This document shows positions 1-5,220 of a stretch of DNA of 9,344 nucleotides, piece by piece. A program made the position numbers and the translations under genes. This stretch comes from JBGTLW01 sp041743835 (GTDB lineage Bacteria > Planctomycetota > Phycisphaerae > Phycisphaerales > Phycisphaeraceae): contig JBGTLW010000045.1 in NCBI GenBank assembly GCA_041743835.1, positions 1 through 9,344 on the forward strand, written 5' to 3'. Each line of letters opens with the position of its first letter. Within the stretch, counting starts at the first letter, position 1. Under the pieces are notes generated by a model that had not been told where the DNA came from, did no database searches, and saw only the letters and a program-made list of their open reading frames with translations.

Positions 1-1312
1 TGTCGGCGTGGCCTTCCTCGGTGCGGGCCGCGTCGTAGCGCGGCGTGCCGCCGGCGGTGCGCGTCATGCGGATCGCGTGGAGCTGCTCGCGCGTATTGCT
101 GTCCCCCGGAACCCTGACAGTTCGATCTTCAAAGTACCCACGCAGCGGCGAGGCAAGCTCGTCCTTCGCGGGCAGCGTAAATTTGATAGCTTCGCCCTTG
201 CCGGTCTTCTCCGCCTCCTGGGCGATCTGCGTGCCCAAGCCGGTGGCGTCCACACAAGCCCGCACGACCTTCGGGTGACGGAGGCGCTCGAGCAGATTGG
301 CCTGCTTGACGCTCAAATCTTCGTCGGTCATCACGAGCACCTCGCGCGTCCACAGCACATCACCGACGCGCTCGAGCGTCCAGATCACCGTGCGGTCTTG
401 CGACTCGCCAATGTCCATCCCGATGTACCGCTGCCCCCCCCCGGAAGTTGCCGACCAGAAGCCGGAGGGCGCGACACCGGCCACGTCGTCCTCGCACTGC
501 TCGATGAGCTGGTATGTGAGCCACGCCGCCGCGTCCTTCGATGGGATCGCCATGAACTCCTGGAGCCAGTCGTCCTCGGCGCGGCAGCCCGCGCGGCAGG
601 ACGCAAGGAACTCATCGCGCGTCATGTCCGCGCCCTTGATCGCGTTGATCTTCTCCACCAGGCCGTGCTCGACCGCGTCGATGATGGTGACGCGGTGGAC
701 CGAAAACTTATCACGGAGCGTGACGCCCTCGGCGAAGGCATCGCCTGAGAGCACCTGCTTGTGGAACGCGGAACCCTCGCCGTTGTGCGTGGACAGGACG
801 CGGATCGAATCGCCCCACGTAATGCTCGGGTAGGCGGCCGCCCACATGCGTGCAGGGTCATCGTGGAACGCGAACTCGTCCAGGCACACGTCGCCGCCCT
901 TGGATCGGAACCGACGCGGGTTGCTCGACATCGCGGTGATGCGGAAACCGTTGACCGTCACGACAAACGCCTTGGCATCGCGGCCGGTCAGGTCATCGCG
1001 TACATCCTCGGTGACGATCTCGACCACCGTGCCCGCGGCCTTGAGCCAGAAGCGGCAGTAGTCCGCGAACTCATACGCGGCGGATTCGTCCGCCGAGCTA
1101 AACCAGTAGTGCGAGCGGCGGGCCTTGGTCAGCCGCGTCATGACGCAGTCATTGGCTTCGGCGTAGGTCGCGCCGATGCGGCGGCTCTTCTCCCAGATCT
1201 TCATGCGCGACGTGTCACGCCGCCACGCCTCCTGCCAGGGCAGCAGCACGCGGCCCCCGGAAGTTTTCCGGTCGGTCAGCGGCGTCGGGATGGCGGTGGT
1301 GGCGGCGGTCAT
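1..1312 (-). CDS. Large terminase subunit, Mu gp28-like (C-terminus cut by window edge)
   Basis: This is the ATPase-nuclease that packages phage DNA into the head. The frame is open without a stop for 437 codons from ATG at 1312 to the window edge. Residues 41-49 (EKSRRIGAT) match the Walker A-like motif of Mu gp28-type terminases. Residues 142-150 (VCLDEFAFH) are Walker B with the catalytic Asp-Glu, and LSTHNG at 173-178 is the coupling motif. The nuclease part shows YIGMDIGE at 296-303 and a second acidic site at VDATGLG, 354-360. The start is 13 bases after the small-terminase stop, and that gap holds a GGAAG ribosome-binding-like sequence. Two in-frame copies of the TTCCGGGGG repeat encode TSGG at 17-20 and TSGGG at 289-293, the latter lying in the linker just before the nuclease domain. 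Product identity is confident; the missing end is beyond position 1. Confidence 0.93.
   Translation of the reverse strand, partial: MTAATTAIPTPLTDRKTSGGRVLLPWQEAWRRDTSRMKIWEKSRRIGATYAEANDCVMTRLTKARRSHYWFSSADESAAYEFADYCRFWLKAAGTVVEIVTEDVRDDLTGRDAKAFVVTVNGFRITAMSSNPRRFRSKGGDVCLDEFAFHDDPARMWAAAYPSITWGDSIRVLSTHNGEGSAFHKQVLSGDAFAEGVTLRDKFSVHRVTIIDAVEHGLVEKINAIKGADMTRDEFLASCRAGCRAEDDWLQEFMAIPSKDAAAWLTYQLIEQCEDDVAGVAPSGFWSATSGGGQRYIGMDIGESQDRTVIWTLERVGDVLWTREVLVMTDEDLSVKQANLLERLRHPKVVRACVDATGLGTQIAQEAEKTGKGEAIKFTLPAKDELASPLRGYFEDRTVRVPGDSNTREQLHAIRMTRTAGGTPRYDAARTEEGHAD
103..111. repeat. Short repeat copy CCCCCGGAA
   Basis: Exact copy inside the terminase gene; the leftward frame reads it in the RVPGD codons near residue 402. 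Confidence 0.6.
438..446. repeat. Short repeat copy in terminase inter-domain linker
   Basis: Exact CCCCCGGAA at the end of a run of nine C's. It encodes TSGGG just before the nuclease domain. Confidence 0.7.
1254..1262. repeat. Short repeat copy near terminase N-terminus
   Basis: Exact CCCCCGGAA followed by GTTTT. It encodes TSGG at residues 17-20, before the ATPase domain. Confidence 0.7.
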
Positions 1313-1315
1313 AAG

Positions 1316-1325
1316 CTTCCGGGGG
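1316..1325 (-). promoter_or_regulatory. Repeat copy acting as ribosome binding site of the terminase gene
   Basis: On the minus strand the gap between the small and large terminase genes reads CCCCCGGAAG-CTT-ATG. The repeat therefore supplies a purine-rich GGAAG three bases before the start codon. The spacing is short, so function is inferred. Confidence 0.5.
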
Positions 1326-2045
1326 TCAGGCTGCCTCTCCCTTCATCACGCGGTCGAGGATGGCGATGACATCGTCTGCGGACACGGGCTTTGAGCCGCC
1401 TTCACTGGCGGTTTGAATGGTCTTCTTCGCGCCATCGATCGAGCGTTGCATCGCGGTGCGCCGCTGCTCGTTTTCGATCCGCAGCTTCTCGACCTCCGCC
1501 TCCAGCTTCATCGCCCGGTGCTCGGCCTGGGCCTGGGAGAGCAGCAGCTTCTCGCGCTCGAGCTTGCCCTTGTCGGCGGCGAAGACCAGCGACAGCGCGG
1601 CGTTGAGCCGGCCGGTGTCGAGGTCAGCCGGGCTGCTGGTCATCACCTCCTGCGCGATCAGCGTGCGGACCCGGTTTTTGATCACATCGTCAAGCCGCGC
1701 GCCGTCGAACGCGGGATCGGCCGCGAGCTGCGCGAGGATGAGTTTGTCGGCCCACGCGCCCCAGACCTCCTTGTAAACCTCGCGGAAGCGCTGGGCGAAG
1801 CGGTACACATTGGTCTTGGGCTGGGCGTGGCCCTCGGCGTCGAGCCACTCAATCGCGCTGTCCGTCGTCGCGCCGGGCGTGACCAGGCGGCGTGCCAGTT
1901 CGTTGAGCGTCGGACGCGCCAGCTTCATCAGCGAGGAGGTGTACCCGTCTGTGACCAGGCGAGAGATCGCCTCGGCTGCGAGCTGCTCGACAGCGGGCAT
2001 CATCGCGCTGGTTGCGGCGGTCTGGTTGTGAGCGTCCGTGCTCAT
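1326..2045 (-). CDS. Small terminase subunit-like protein (Mu gp27 / DUF3486-like)
   Basis: This 239-residue protein sits directly upstream of the large terminase, the usual place of the DNA-recognising small subunit in Mu-like phages. Residues about 25-85 are helical. They include a stretch around LNELARRLVTPGATTDSAIE that resembles the helix-turn-helix region of DUF3486 proteins, although I see no diagnostic motif. Residues about 165-215 are rich in Leu, Glu, Lys and Gln (for example EAEVEKLRIENEQRR) and should form a coiled coil suited to oligomerisation. The likely role is binding phage DNA and handing it to the ATPase. The start at 2045 has no good Shine-Dalgarno sequence; Met15 is an alternative. 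Assignment rests on position and shape more than on recognised sequence. Confidence 0.75.
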   Translation of the reverse strand: MSTDAHNQTAATSAMMPAVEQLAAEAISRLVTDGYTSSLMKLARPTLNELARRLVTPGATTDSAIEWLDAEGHAQPKTNVYRFAQRFREVYKEVWGAWADKLILAQLAADPAFDGARLDDVIKNRVRTLIAQEVMTSSPADLDTGRLNAALSLVFAADKGKLEREKLLLSQAQAEHRAMKLEAEVEKLRIENEQRRTAMQRSIDGAKKTIQTASEGGSKPVSADDVIAILDRVMKGEAA

Positions 2046-2080
2046 GGTGTTTTCAAGTTCCGGCGATCAGGCTCAATCCC

Positions 2081-2120
2081 TGCGTTTATCCGTGTTCATC
2101 CGCGTCCATCTGTGGCTACC
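2081..2120. repeat. Degenerate 10-bp tandem repeat of a widespread interspersed type
   Basis: Consecutive decamers TGCGTTTATC, CGTGTTCATC and CGCGTCCATC are followed by TGTGGCTACC. I recognise this as the 'ccgtgttcatccgcgtccatctgtgg' type of short interspersed repeat seen in many planctomycete and verrucomicrobial genomes. That association is from memory. It fills most of the gap between the gp26-like and small-terminase genes, and its last bases provide the stop codon of the gp26-like gene. Confidence 0.7.
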
Positions 2121-2481
2121 GCTTAATCAGTCTTCCGTCATCGATCAGCGCGTCCGGCGCTTCGGTTCGGTTCATAAACCCGATGCCCTTGCCCGTGATT
2201 TTGTAGGTCAAGTGTTCGAGGCCGAACGGTTGCGAGATATCCTCGCGGTTGTCTTCTTCAAGTGCGTAGCCGGTGCAGACCAGGTCCTGCAGCAGGCCCA
2301 GCGCATCGGCGTCGTTGACCTGGTAATCGCGGCCGCAGTATTCGAGCGTCGCGATGAGCCATCGGCCCGTGGACCAGCCCCCGCATTCGTTGGCTCGCGC
2401 GCCGTGCATCGCCTTGAGCAGGTGCCAGCGGATGCGGGCGAAGCGTCGGCGGTCGGCATGTTGTGCGGCGTGGTCGGTCAT
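2116..2481 (-). CDS. Mu gp26-like small conserved phage protein
   Basis: A 121-residue soluble protein lying between the gp25-like and small-terminase genes, the slot held by gp26 in Mu-like phages. The N-terminus is arginine-rich and helical (RRFARIRWHLLKAMH, about 11-25). The rest looks like a compact winged-helix fold: GRWLIATLEYCG, then DALGLLQDLVCTGYALEE, then a beta-like YKITGKGIGFM. No catalytic residues are visible and the function is not known to me. Its ATG overlaps the upstream stop by four bases (ATGA), so translation is probably coupled. Its TAG stop lies inside the tandem repeat at 2081-2120, so the repeat may have replaced the native 3' end. Confidence 0.75.
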   Translation of the reverse strand: MTDHAAQHADRRRFARIRWHLLKAMHGARANECGGWSTGRWLIATLEYCGRDYQVNDADALGLLQDLVCTGYALEEDNREDISQPFGLEHLTYKITGKGIGFMNRTEAPDALIDDGRLIKR

Positions 2482-2903
2482 GAGGCTCCCTTTGCTTCGA
2501 GCGCGTCGATGCGCACCTCGTGGCGCTGGACCTGCCTACCCAGTTGCAGGGCGCCTGTGATCTGAGACTTGACGACTTGCAGGTCGCCGCGGAGCGCCTC
2601 GATGGCCTGTAGTGTTTTGATCTCGATGCCGTGGTCCGCGTCGTGCTGGCGGCGGAACTCGCTGTCCCCACGGTCCAGCCGGCTCTTGATCTCGCTGATG
2701 CTGCTCATGAGCATGGAAAACTTCTCCTGGATTTTTTCGTCGGCCTTGCGTTCCAGGTTGGCTTCGAGCGTGGAGATTCGGGTGTCTCTTTGTTTTTCGC
2801 GCAGGATGAGCCAGCCCACCAGCGCGCCGACGATGAGGTTGATGACAAACAGGCTGATCGTCCATGTGTCGCTGATCGCCAGGCTGAGTGTGGTGTAGTC
2901 CAT
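2478..2903 (-). CDS. Mu gp25-like (DUF2730-like) membrane-anchored coiled-coil protein
   Basis: 141 residues. One transmembrane segment lies at about 14-34 (ISLFVINLIVGALVGWLIL) after a short N-terminus. A long charged helical region follows (about 36-140: heptad-like STLEANLERKADEKIQ, then EIKTLQAIEALRGDLQ). This matches the build of Mu gp25/DUF2730 proteins, found just upstream of the terminase genes. The role in the family is unclear. Start choice is good: minus-strand CCCCCGGAAG, a copy of the window's short repeat, ends six bases before the ATG and offers a GGAAG ribosome binding site. It is the first gene after the terminator at 2941-2975 and is coupled to the next gene by an ATGA overlap. 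Confidence 0.8.
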   Translation of the reverse strand: MDYTTLSLAISDTWTISLFVINLIVGALVGWLILREKQRDTRISTLEANLERKADEKIQEKFSMLMSSISEIKSRLDRGDSEFRRQHDADHGIEIKTLQAIEALRGDLQVVKSQITGALQLGRQVQRHEVRIDALEAKGAS

Positions 2904-2908
2904 GGTGC

Positions 2909-2940
2909 ACTTCCGGGGGCCGGGTTCCGGGGTCCGGGGG
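2909..2940. repeat. Cluster of TTCCGGGGG repeat copies
   Basis: One exact copy (2911-2919) and two near copies (TTCCGGGG at 2925-2932 and TCCGGGGG at 2933-2940) stand in a row between the terminator and the gp25-like start. The exact copy, read leftward, contains the likely ribosome binding site of that gene. Confidence 0.75.
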
Positions 2941-2975
2941 AAAAAGCCCGCCGCCCACTTCCGGGGGCGGCGGGC
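2941..2975 (-). terminator. Intrinsic terminator, leftward, inside the late block
   Basis: GCCCGCCGCCC (2946-2956) pairs perfectly over 11 bp with GGGCGGCGGGC (2965-2975). The eight-base loop is made from the TTCCGGGGG repeat. On the minus strand the stem is followed at once by TTTTT (2945-2941). It lies after the stops of the two overlapping genes at 3004 and 2990 and before the gp25-like gene, so downstream late genes need read-through or their own promoter. Confidence 0.85.
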
Positions 2976-2989
2976 GGCAAAGAAGAAGT

Positions 2990-3787
2990 TCAGGCGATGC
3001 GCGTCAGGTGAGTTCCGGGGGCGTTTCTGTGGGCGATTCCGGGGCCGCGTCGCGGCTCTCCCTCAGCCGCGCGAGCGCTACCTGCCAGCGCTCGTCCGCC
3101 TCGGCCCTGGCCCTCAAGATCGATTCGATCCGTTCCGGCGAGATATCTCTGATGCCCTGCGAATCCTGGATCAGTTGGCCGATCTCCTGCCCCGCGCGTA
3201 GCAGGCCGAGCATCAGCGCCATCGCCTCTAAGTGTGTCATGGTTTTTCTCGCGTTTGAGTTGCGCCTGGTACAGCCGGTCCACGACGGACTCGGCCCGTT
3301 TGATGATGTGCTGCGCGGTGATCGTCTGGCCCGCAAGGATCGCGTCCCACATGGCGTCAAGCTCGGTGCTCGCCTCCGCTCTCGCGGCCTCGAATTGCTC
3401 GGCGTCCTCGATCGTGAGCAGCCCCGCGTCAGCGGCCGCGGTGGTGGCCTCGACGGTCGCTGTGTAGGTGCGGGTGATCGCGGCGGCGCGTTGCGTGGGC
3501 GACATCGAGCAGCCGCCAGCGAGGATCAGAGAGACGAGCATGAGCAGCGCGAGCGCCGCACCGCCGCCGGGCTTGACCTGTTTGCTCGCGACGATCCGGC
3601 CGTAGATCACGCCGATCGACCCGACAAACGCGCTGATCGCGGTGACGCCCTGGAGCACCTGGTCCAGCAGCGTGAACTGGTCCTCGTCGGTCAGTGCGTA
3701 GCCAAACTGGGAGAGGACAAACGCGGTGAGCAGCAGGATGCCGCTCCAGATCGTCTTGCTTTGCAGGATGCCTTTCGTTCCGTTCAT
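2990..3787 (-). CDS. Holin-like membrane protein fused to a lipoprotein-like domain; C-terminal third doubtful
   Basis: Residues 1-70 look like a small phage holin: SKTIWSGILLLTAFVL (about 10-25) and a second hydrophobic stretch GVTAISAFVGSIGVIYGRIV (47-66), then basic SKQVK. Residues 76-93 (ALALLMLVSLILAGGC) look like a lipoprotein signal ending at Cys93, followed by a helical region to about residue 180. There is no start codon of use before the lipobox, so the two parts are in one frame. From residue 183 the frame runs over the whole of the next gene (3240-3004), and the composition becomes Arg/Gly-rich and shadow-like. The true protein probably ends near 3240 after a one-base change in AAAAA at about 3243-3247; six A's would give a TGA overlapping the next ATG. 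A lysis role is inferred. It begins with an ATGA overlap at 3787. Confidence 0.65.
   Translation of the reverse strand: MNGTKGILQSKTIWSGILLLTAFVLSQFGYALTDEDQFTLLDQVLQGVTAISAFVGSIGVIYGRIVASKQVKPGGGAALALLMLVSLILAGGCSMSPTQRAAAITRTYTATVEATTAAADAGLLTIEDAEQFEAARAEASTELDAMWDAILAGQTITAQHIIKRAESVVDRLYQAQLKREKNHDTLRGDGADARPATRGAGDRPTDPGFAGHQRYLAGTDRIDLEGQGRGGRALAGSARAAEGEPRRGPGIAHRNAPGTHLTRIA
3004..3240 (-). CDS. Small helical phage protein in lysis region
   Basis: 78 residues, starting at the ATG at 3240 (MTHLEAMALMLGLLRAGQ). The frame is open further upstream, but only as Arg/Ser-rich non-protein-like sequence. It is predicted helical: GLLRAGQEIGQLI, then DISPERIESILRARAEADERW, ending in a Pro/Glu/Thr tail. 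Small proteins of this look occur in phage lysis and structural clusters; I do not recognise the family. Its reading frame lies wholly inside the frame of the preceding gene, which suggests that gene has lost its stop. An exact TTCCGGGGG repeat copy (3013-3021) lies within the last codons and encodes part of the tail. Confidence 0.6.
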   Translation of the reverse strand: MTHLEAMALMLGLLRAGQEIGQLIQDSQGIRDISPERIESILRARAEADERWQVALARLRESRDAAPESPTETPPELT

Positions 3788-4116
3788 GGCTTGTCTCCGT
3801 GAGGGGGTTGGTTGCTTGAGGGTGTCCGCTTGCGAGCTTTGCCGTATTGCCCGCCCCCGGAAGCGGAGGAAGTTCCGGGGGCGGGGGCGGGGGGTTCCGG
3901 GGGTGGTGTGAGGCGGCTGGGGTCGACGTACAGCGTGGCGTCGGGCTCGTGTTTTTCGAGCTTGAGCCGATCGACGCGCACGCCCCGGCAGACGCCCGAG
4001 AGGAGGCGAACGGGTTCGGTGTGCCCGTCCTCGAAGGTGAGCGTGGCGAAGTTGCCGGGCTGGATCGCCAGGCCGTCCTTCGTCGTTTCGGTTTGTCCGC
4101 TGCAGTCGTTCATCAT
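3784..4116 (-). CDS. Unknown phage protein with Pro-rich, repeat-derived linker
   Basis: 110 residues. The N-terminal part (about 15-70) has a beta-rich look: GNFATLTFEDGHTEPVRLL, GVRVDRLKLEK, ATLYVDPSRL. Then comes a Pro-rich linker (PPPEPPAPAPGTSSASGGG) and a basic, polar tail. The linker is encoded by three exact copies of the TTCCGGGGG repeat, two facing each other. Two adjacent Met codons (4116, 4113) could start it; GGAG lies one base before the first and four before the second. It follows the csrA-like gene by 39 bases and ends in an ATGA overlap with the holin-like gene, so it belongs to that operon. I do not recognise the family. Confidence 0.6.
   Translation of the reverse strand: MMNDCSGQTETTKDGLAIQPGNFATLTFEDGHTEPVRLLSGVCRGVRVDRLKLEKHEPDATLYVDPSRLTPPPEPPAPAPGTSSASGGGQYGKARKRTPSSNQPPHGDKP
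3853..3903. repeat. Three exact TTCCGGGGG repeat copies forming an inverted pair
   Basis: Exact copies lie at 3854-3862 (CCCCCGGAA), 3873-3881 and 3895-3903 (TTCCGGGGG). The first two form an 11-bp inverted repeat around a ten-base spacer. All are inside the coding sequence of the 110-residue protein and keep its frame open, giving a Gly/Pro/Ser-rich linker. Confidence 0.8.
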
Positions 4117-4144
4117 GCTCCGGCCCTGCGTGGGCGTGTCGTTT

Positions 4145-4163
4145 CGCCTTGTTTTTTAAGGCG
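4145..4163. other. Small hairpin over the csrA stop codon
   Basis: CGCCTT (4145-4150) and AAGGCG (4158-4163) pair around a seven-base loop that contains most of the csrA-like stop codon. Its core resembles the hairpin at 4533-4554 on the other side of the gene. The leftward transcript has no U-run after the stem, so I do not call it a terminator. Confidence 0.4.
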
Positions 4164-4497
4164 TTTCAAGGTCTTCAAGTTTTTGCTTAACCAGCGCCCC
4201 CGGAAGTTCAGGGATCAAACCTACAGCGGCATCGGCCTCCCATTTCAAACTTCCGGGGGCCGCGTCCTCCGCGCCCTCCGCGCCTCTGCGGTCACAATCC
4301 GGACGCGGGTTGTGTTGGACGTTGCCGAGCCGATCGAGCCGCTCGATGTAGACGCAGGGCGGCGCGCTGACACCGAGGCGCACGCTATCGCCGCGGTAGG
4401 CGGTGGGCATGACGTAGAGCTGTGTGCCGGGCGCAAGGCCTTCAGGCCCGACCGTGAGCCGGATTGATTCGTCAACCTTGCGCGAAATCACGAGCAT
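4156..4497 (-). CDS. csrA-like: CsrA-like post-transcriptional regulator with C-terminal extension
   Basis: CsrA proteins are dimeric RNA-binding regulators that bind GGA motifs in mRNA leaders. Residues 1-14 (MLVISRKVDESIRL) match the CsrA first strand and its RNA-contacting Arg/Lys pair. YRGDSVRLGVSAP (34-46) matches the signature GxxVRIGVxAP. IER at 51-53 places Arg53 at the position of E. coli Arg44, the key RNA contact. The protein differs from the 61-residue E. coli type by an insertion of about nine residues (around TVGPEGLAP) and by a tail to residue 113. The tail is encoded largely by two repeat elements (4196-4260 and 4262-4295). The start at 4497 is fixed by the conserved MLV..R N-terminus. 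It is the first gene after a promoter and an attenuator-like leader. Confidence 0.85.
   Translation of the reverse strand: MLVISRKVDESIRLTVGPEGLAPGTQLYVMPTAYRGDSVRLGVSAPPCVYIERLDRLGNVQHNPRPDCDRRGAEGAEDAAPGSLKWEADAAVGLIPELPGALVKQKLEDLETP
4196..4260. repeat. 13-bp perfect inverted repeat built from the short repeat
   Basis: GCCCCCGGAAGTT (4196-4208) and AACTTCCGGGGGC (4248-4260) are exact reverse complements 39 bases apart. Each holds the 9-base window repeat. The element lies inside the 3' part of the csrA-like gene, in frame, and resembles a small REP/MITE-like unit. No target-site duplication is obvious. Confidence 0.75.
4262..4295. repeat. Short-period interspersed repeat (CTCCGCGCC type)
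   Basis: GCGTCCTCCGCGCCCTCCGC continues into GCCTCTGCGGTCAC with a period of about nine bases. I know this type from memory as a common interspersed repeat ('GCAGAGGCGCAGAGG') in planctomycetes and their relatives. It encodes the RRGAEGAEDA stretch of the csrA-like tail. Confidence 0.65.
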
Positions 4498-4515
4498 CCC
4501 TGCTGGTCCCAGTCT

Positions 4516-4531
4516 CCGGCATCCGTGCCGG
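4516..4531 (-). promoter_or_regulatory. Candidate CsrA-binding hairpin in the csrA leader
   Basis: On the minus strand CCGGC-ACGGAT-GCCGG gives a 5-bp GC stem with a six-base loop fitting ANGGAN, the known shape of high-affinity CsrA/RsmA sites. It lies 24 bases before the csrA-like start codon, as expected for autoregulation. Confidence 0.6.
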
Positions 4532-4551
4532 CTTTGCCTTGAATACAAGGC

Positions 4552-4612
4552 AAAAAAACAGGGCGCACCAATCGCGGCATGAATGACCCCATGTTGCGAT
4601 TGGGACGCCCTG
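4552..4612 (-). terminator. Long-stem intrinsic terminator / attenuator before csrA
   Basis: The arms at 4596-4612 and 4559-4575 pair over 17 positions with one C-U mismatch and one G-U, leaving a 20-base loop. TTTTTTT (4558-4552) follows directly on the minus strand. It lies after the promoter at 4689-4718 and before csrA, with no clear promoter between it and the gene. csrA should therefore need read-through or antitermination. It could also simply end the zinc-ribbon transcript (stop at 4731). Confidence 0.85.
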
Positions 4613-4688
4613 CGGAGGGTGTCCAACTGGATTTTGTGACGGGTGGTTCGGCGGACCGAACCGGCTAGCCCCTACAGCCAGCAACTTA

Positions 4689-4718
4689 ACACTAGCACAA
4701 TCGGTGGTAGCTTGTCAA
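4689..4718 (-). promoter_or_regulatory. Sigma70-type promoter for the late/csrA transcript
   Basis: On the minus strand the -35 is a perfect TTGACA (4718-4713), then an 18-base spacer, then TAGTGT (4694-4689) preceded by TG one base upstream (extended -10). The start site should fall near 4682, giving the structured csrA leader. Confidence 0.65.
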
Positions 4719-4730
4719 TCCCTAATCTTT

Positions 4731-5114
4731 TTATCCCCCACCAGGATCGAATTGGAACCCACATTTCAGGCATGTGAGTTTTACTTGGTTGCTGCCCGGT
4801 GCGCCGAAGATCAGCCCCAGGGGACCCAAGAGCAGGCAACCAACCGCCCCAGCGCCTGACGAGTATCCGCGCTTATCCGCTGTGATTTGCTTGGATTTAC
4901 AGGCCGGGCAACGCACCTCCACATCATCAGCTTCCGGTGGTGGTGGAGTGAATTGTGGTGGTGGCGCTAGGGTGTCTGGCAAGCGTTGGATTCGATATGT
5001 GTAAACGCCCAGGCCGCGGGCGCATGACACCGCTTGCTTCTCGCTCTCGGCCTCGACTTCGACCTTTCGGGTTTTACCTGTGGAGCTATCTGCACCGGTG
5101 ACAATCCATTTCAT
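4731..5114 (-). CDS. Zinc-ribbon protein with hydrophobic Gly-rich loop
   Basis: 127 residues. The N-terminal domain (1-45: KWIVTGADSSTGKTRKVEVE, then EAESEKQAVSCARGLGVYTY) has a small alpha/beta look I associate with planctomycete proteins of unknown role. A Pro-rich linker follows (50-60), then a zinc ribbon with CPAC at 69-72 and CLKC at 115-118. Between the Cys pairs is a Gly-rich hydrophobic segment (about 87-107, GAGAVGCLLLGPLGLIFGAPG), typical of a common bacterial ribbon family of unknown function that may touch membranes. It is leftward, divergent from the peptidase gene and upstream of the csrA promoter. It may be a host-like cargo gene. Function is not known to me. Confidence 0.7.
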   Translation of the reverse strand: MKWIVTGADSSTGKTRKVEVEAESEKQAVSCARGLGVYTYRIQRLPDTLAPPPQFTPPPPEADDVEVRCPACKSKQITADKRGYSSGAGAVGCLLLGPLGLIFGAPGSNQVKLTCLKCGFQFDPGGG

Positions 5115-5125
5115 GCGAGACCCCG

Positions 5126-5153
5126 TTGACAGAAATAATAAGTTTGTTAGGAT
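5126..5153 (+). promoter_or_regulatory. Promoter of the metallopeptidase gene
   Basis: TTGACA (5126-5131), a 16-base spacer and TAGGAT (5148-5153) lie in an AT-rich gap between two divergent genes. The start site would be near 5160, about 60 bases before the peptidase ATG. Confidence 0.5.
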
Positions 5154-5220
5154 TTAGTACGTTACTCGACAGGGCCTCAAGGACGGGGCATATCCCACAC
5201 TCCTGCGATGAGTCATACCC

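Larger units (their letters stand above)
4498..4682 (-). promoter_or_regulatory. Structured csrA leader
   Basis: This 185-base untranslated region runs from the predicted start site to the csrA-like ATG. In order on the minus strand it holds: a 7-bp hairpin (4645-4662, GGTTCGG/CCGAACC); a long-stem intrinsic terminator (4552-4612); a 9-bp hairpin (4533-4554, TTTGCCTTG/CAAGGCAAA) that shares three bases with the U-run; and a GGA-loop hairpin (4516-4531). Four GGA triplets occur in the last 35 bases, and the most likely ribosome binding site (GGGA, about nine bases before ATG) is among them. This suits transcription attenuation plus translational autoregulation; both are inferred. Confidence 0.6.

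Noticed and set aside
8..2126. Long rightward frames opposite the terminase genes (8-748, 761-1369, 1413-2126)
   Set aside because: The leftward frames carry terminase motifs; these are antisense shadows with Arg/Leu/Ala-rich composition.
2888..4467. Rightward frames 2888-3802 and 3847-4467
   Set aside because: Antisense to the holin-like, unknown and csrA-like genes; no recognisable domains.
4533..4554. 9-bp hairpin TTTGCCTTG/CAAGGCAAA as a terminator
   Set aside because: No T-run follows it in either direction; the T7 belongs to the neighbouring 4559-4612 stem.
4498..4626. N-terminally extended CsrA starting from TTG 4626
   Set aside because: The extension would be encoded by the terminator hairpin, and CsrA proteins start at MLV/MLI.
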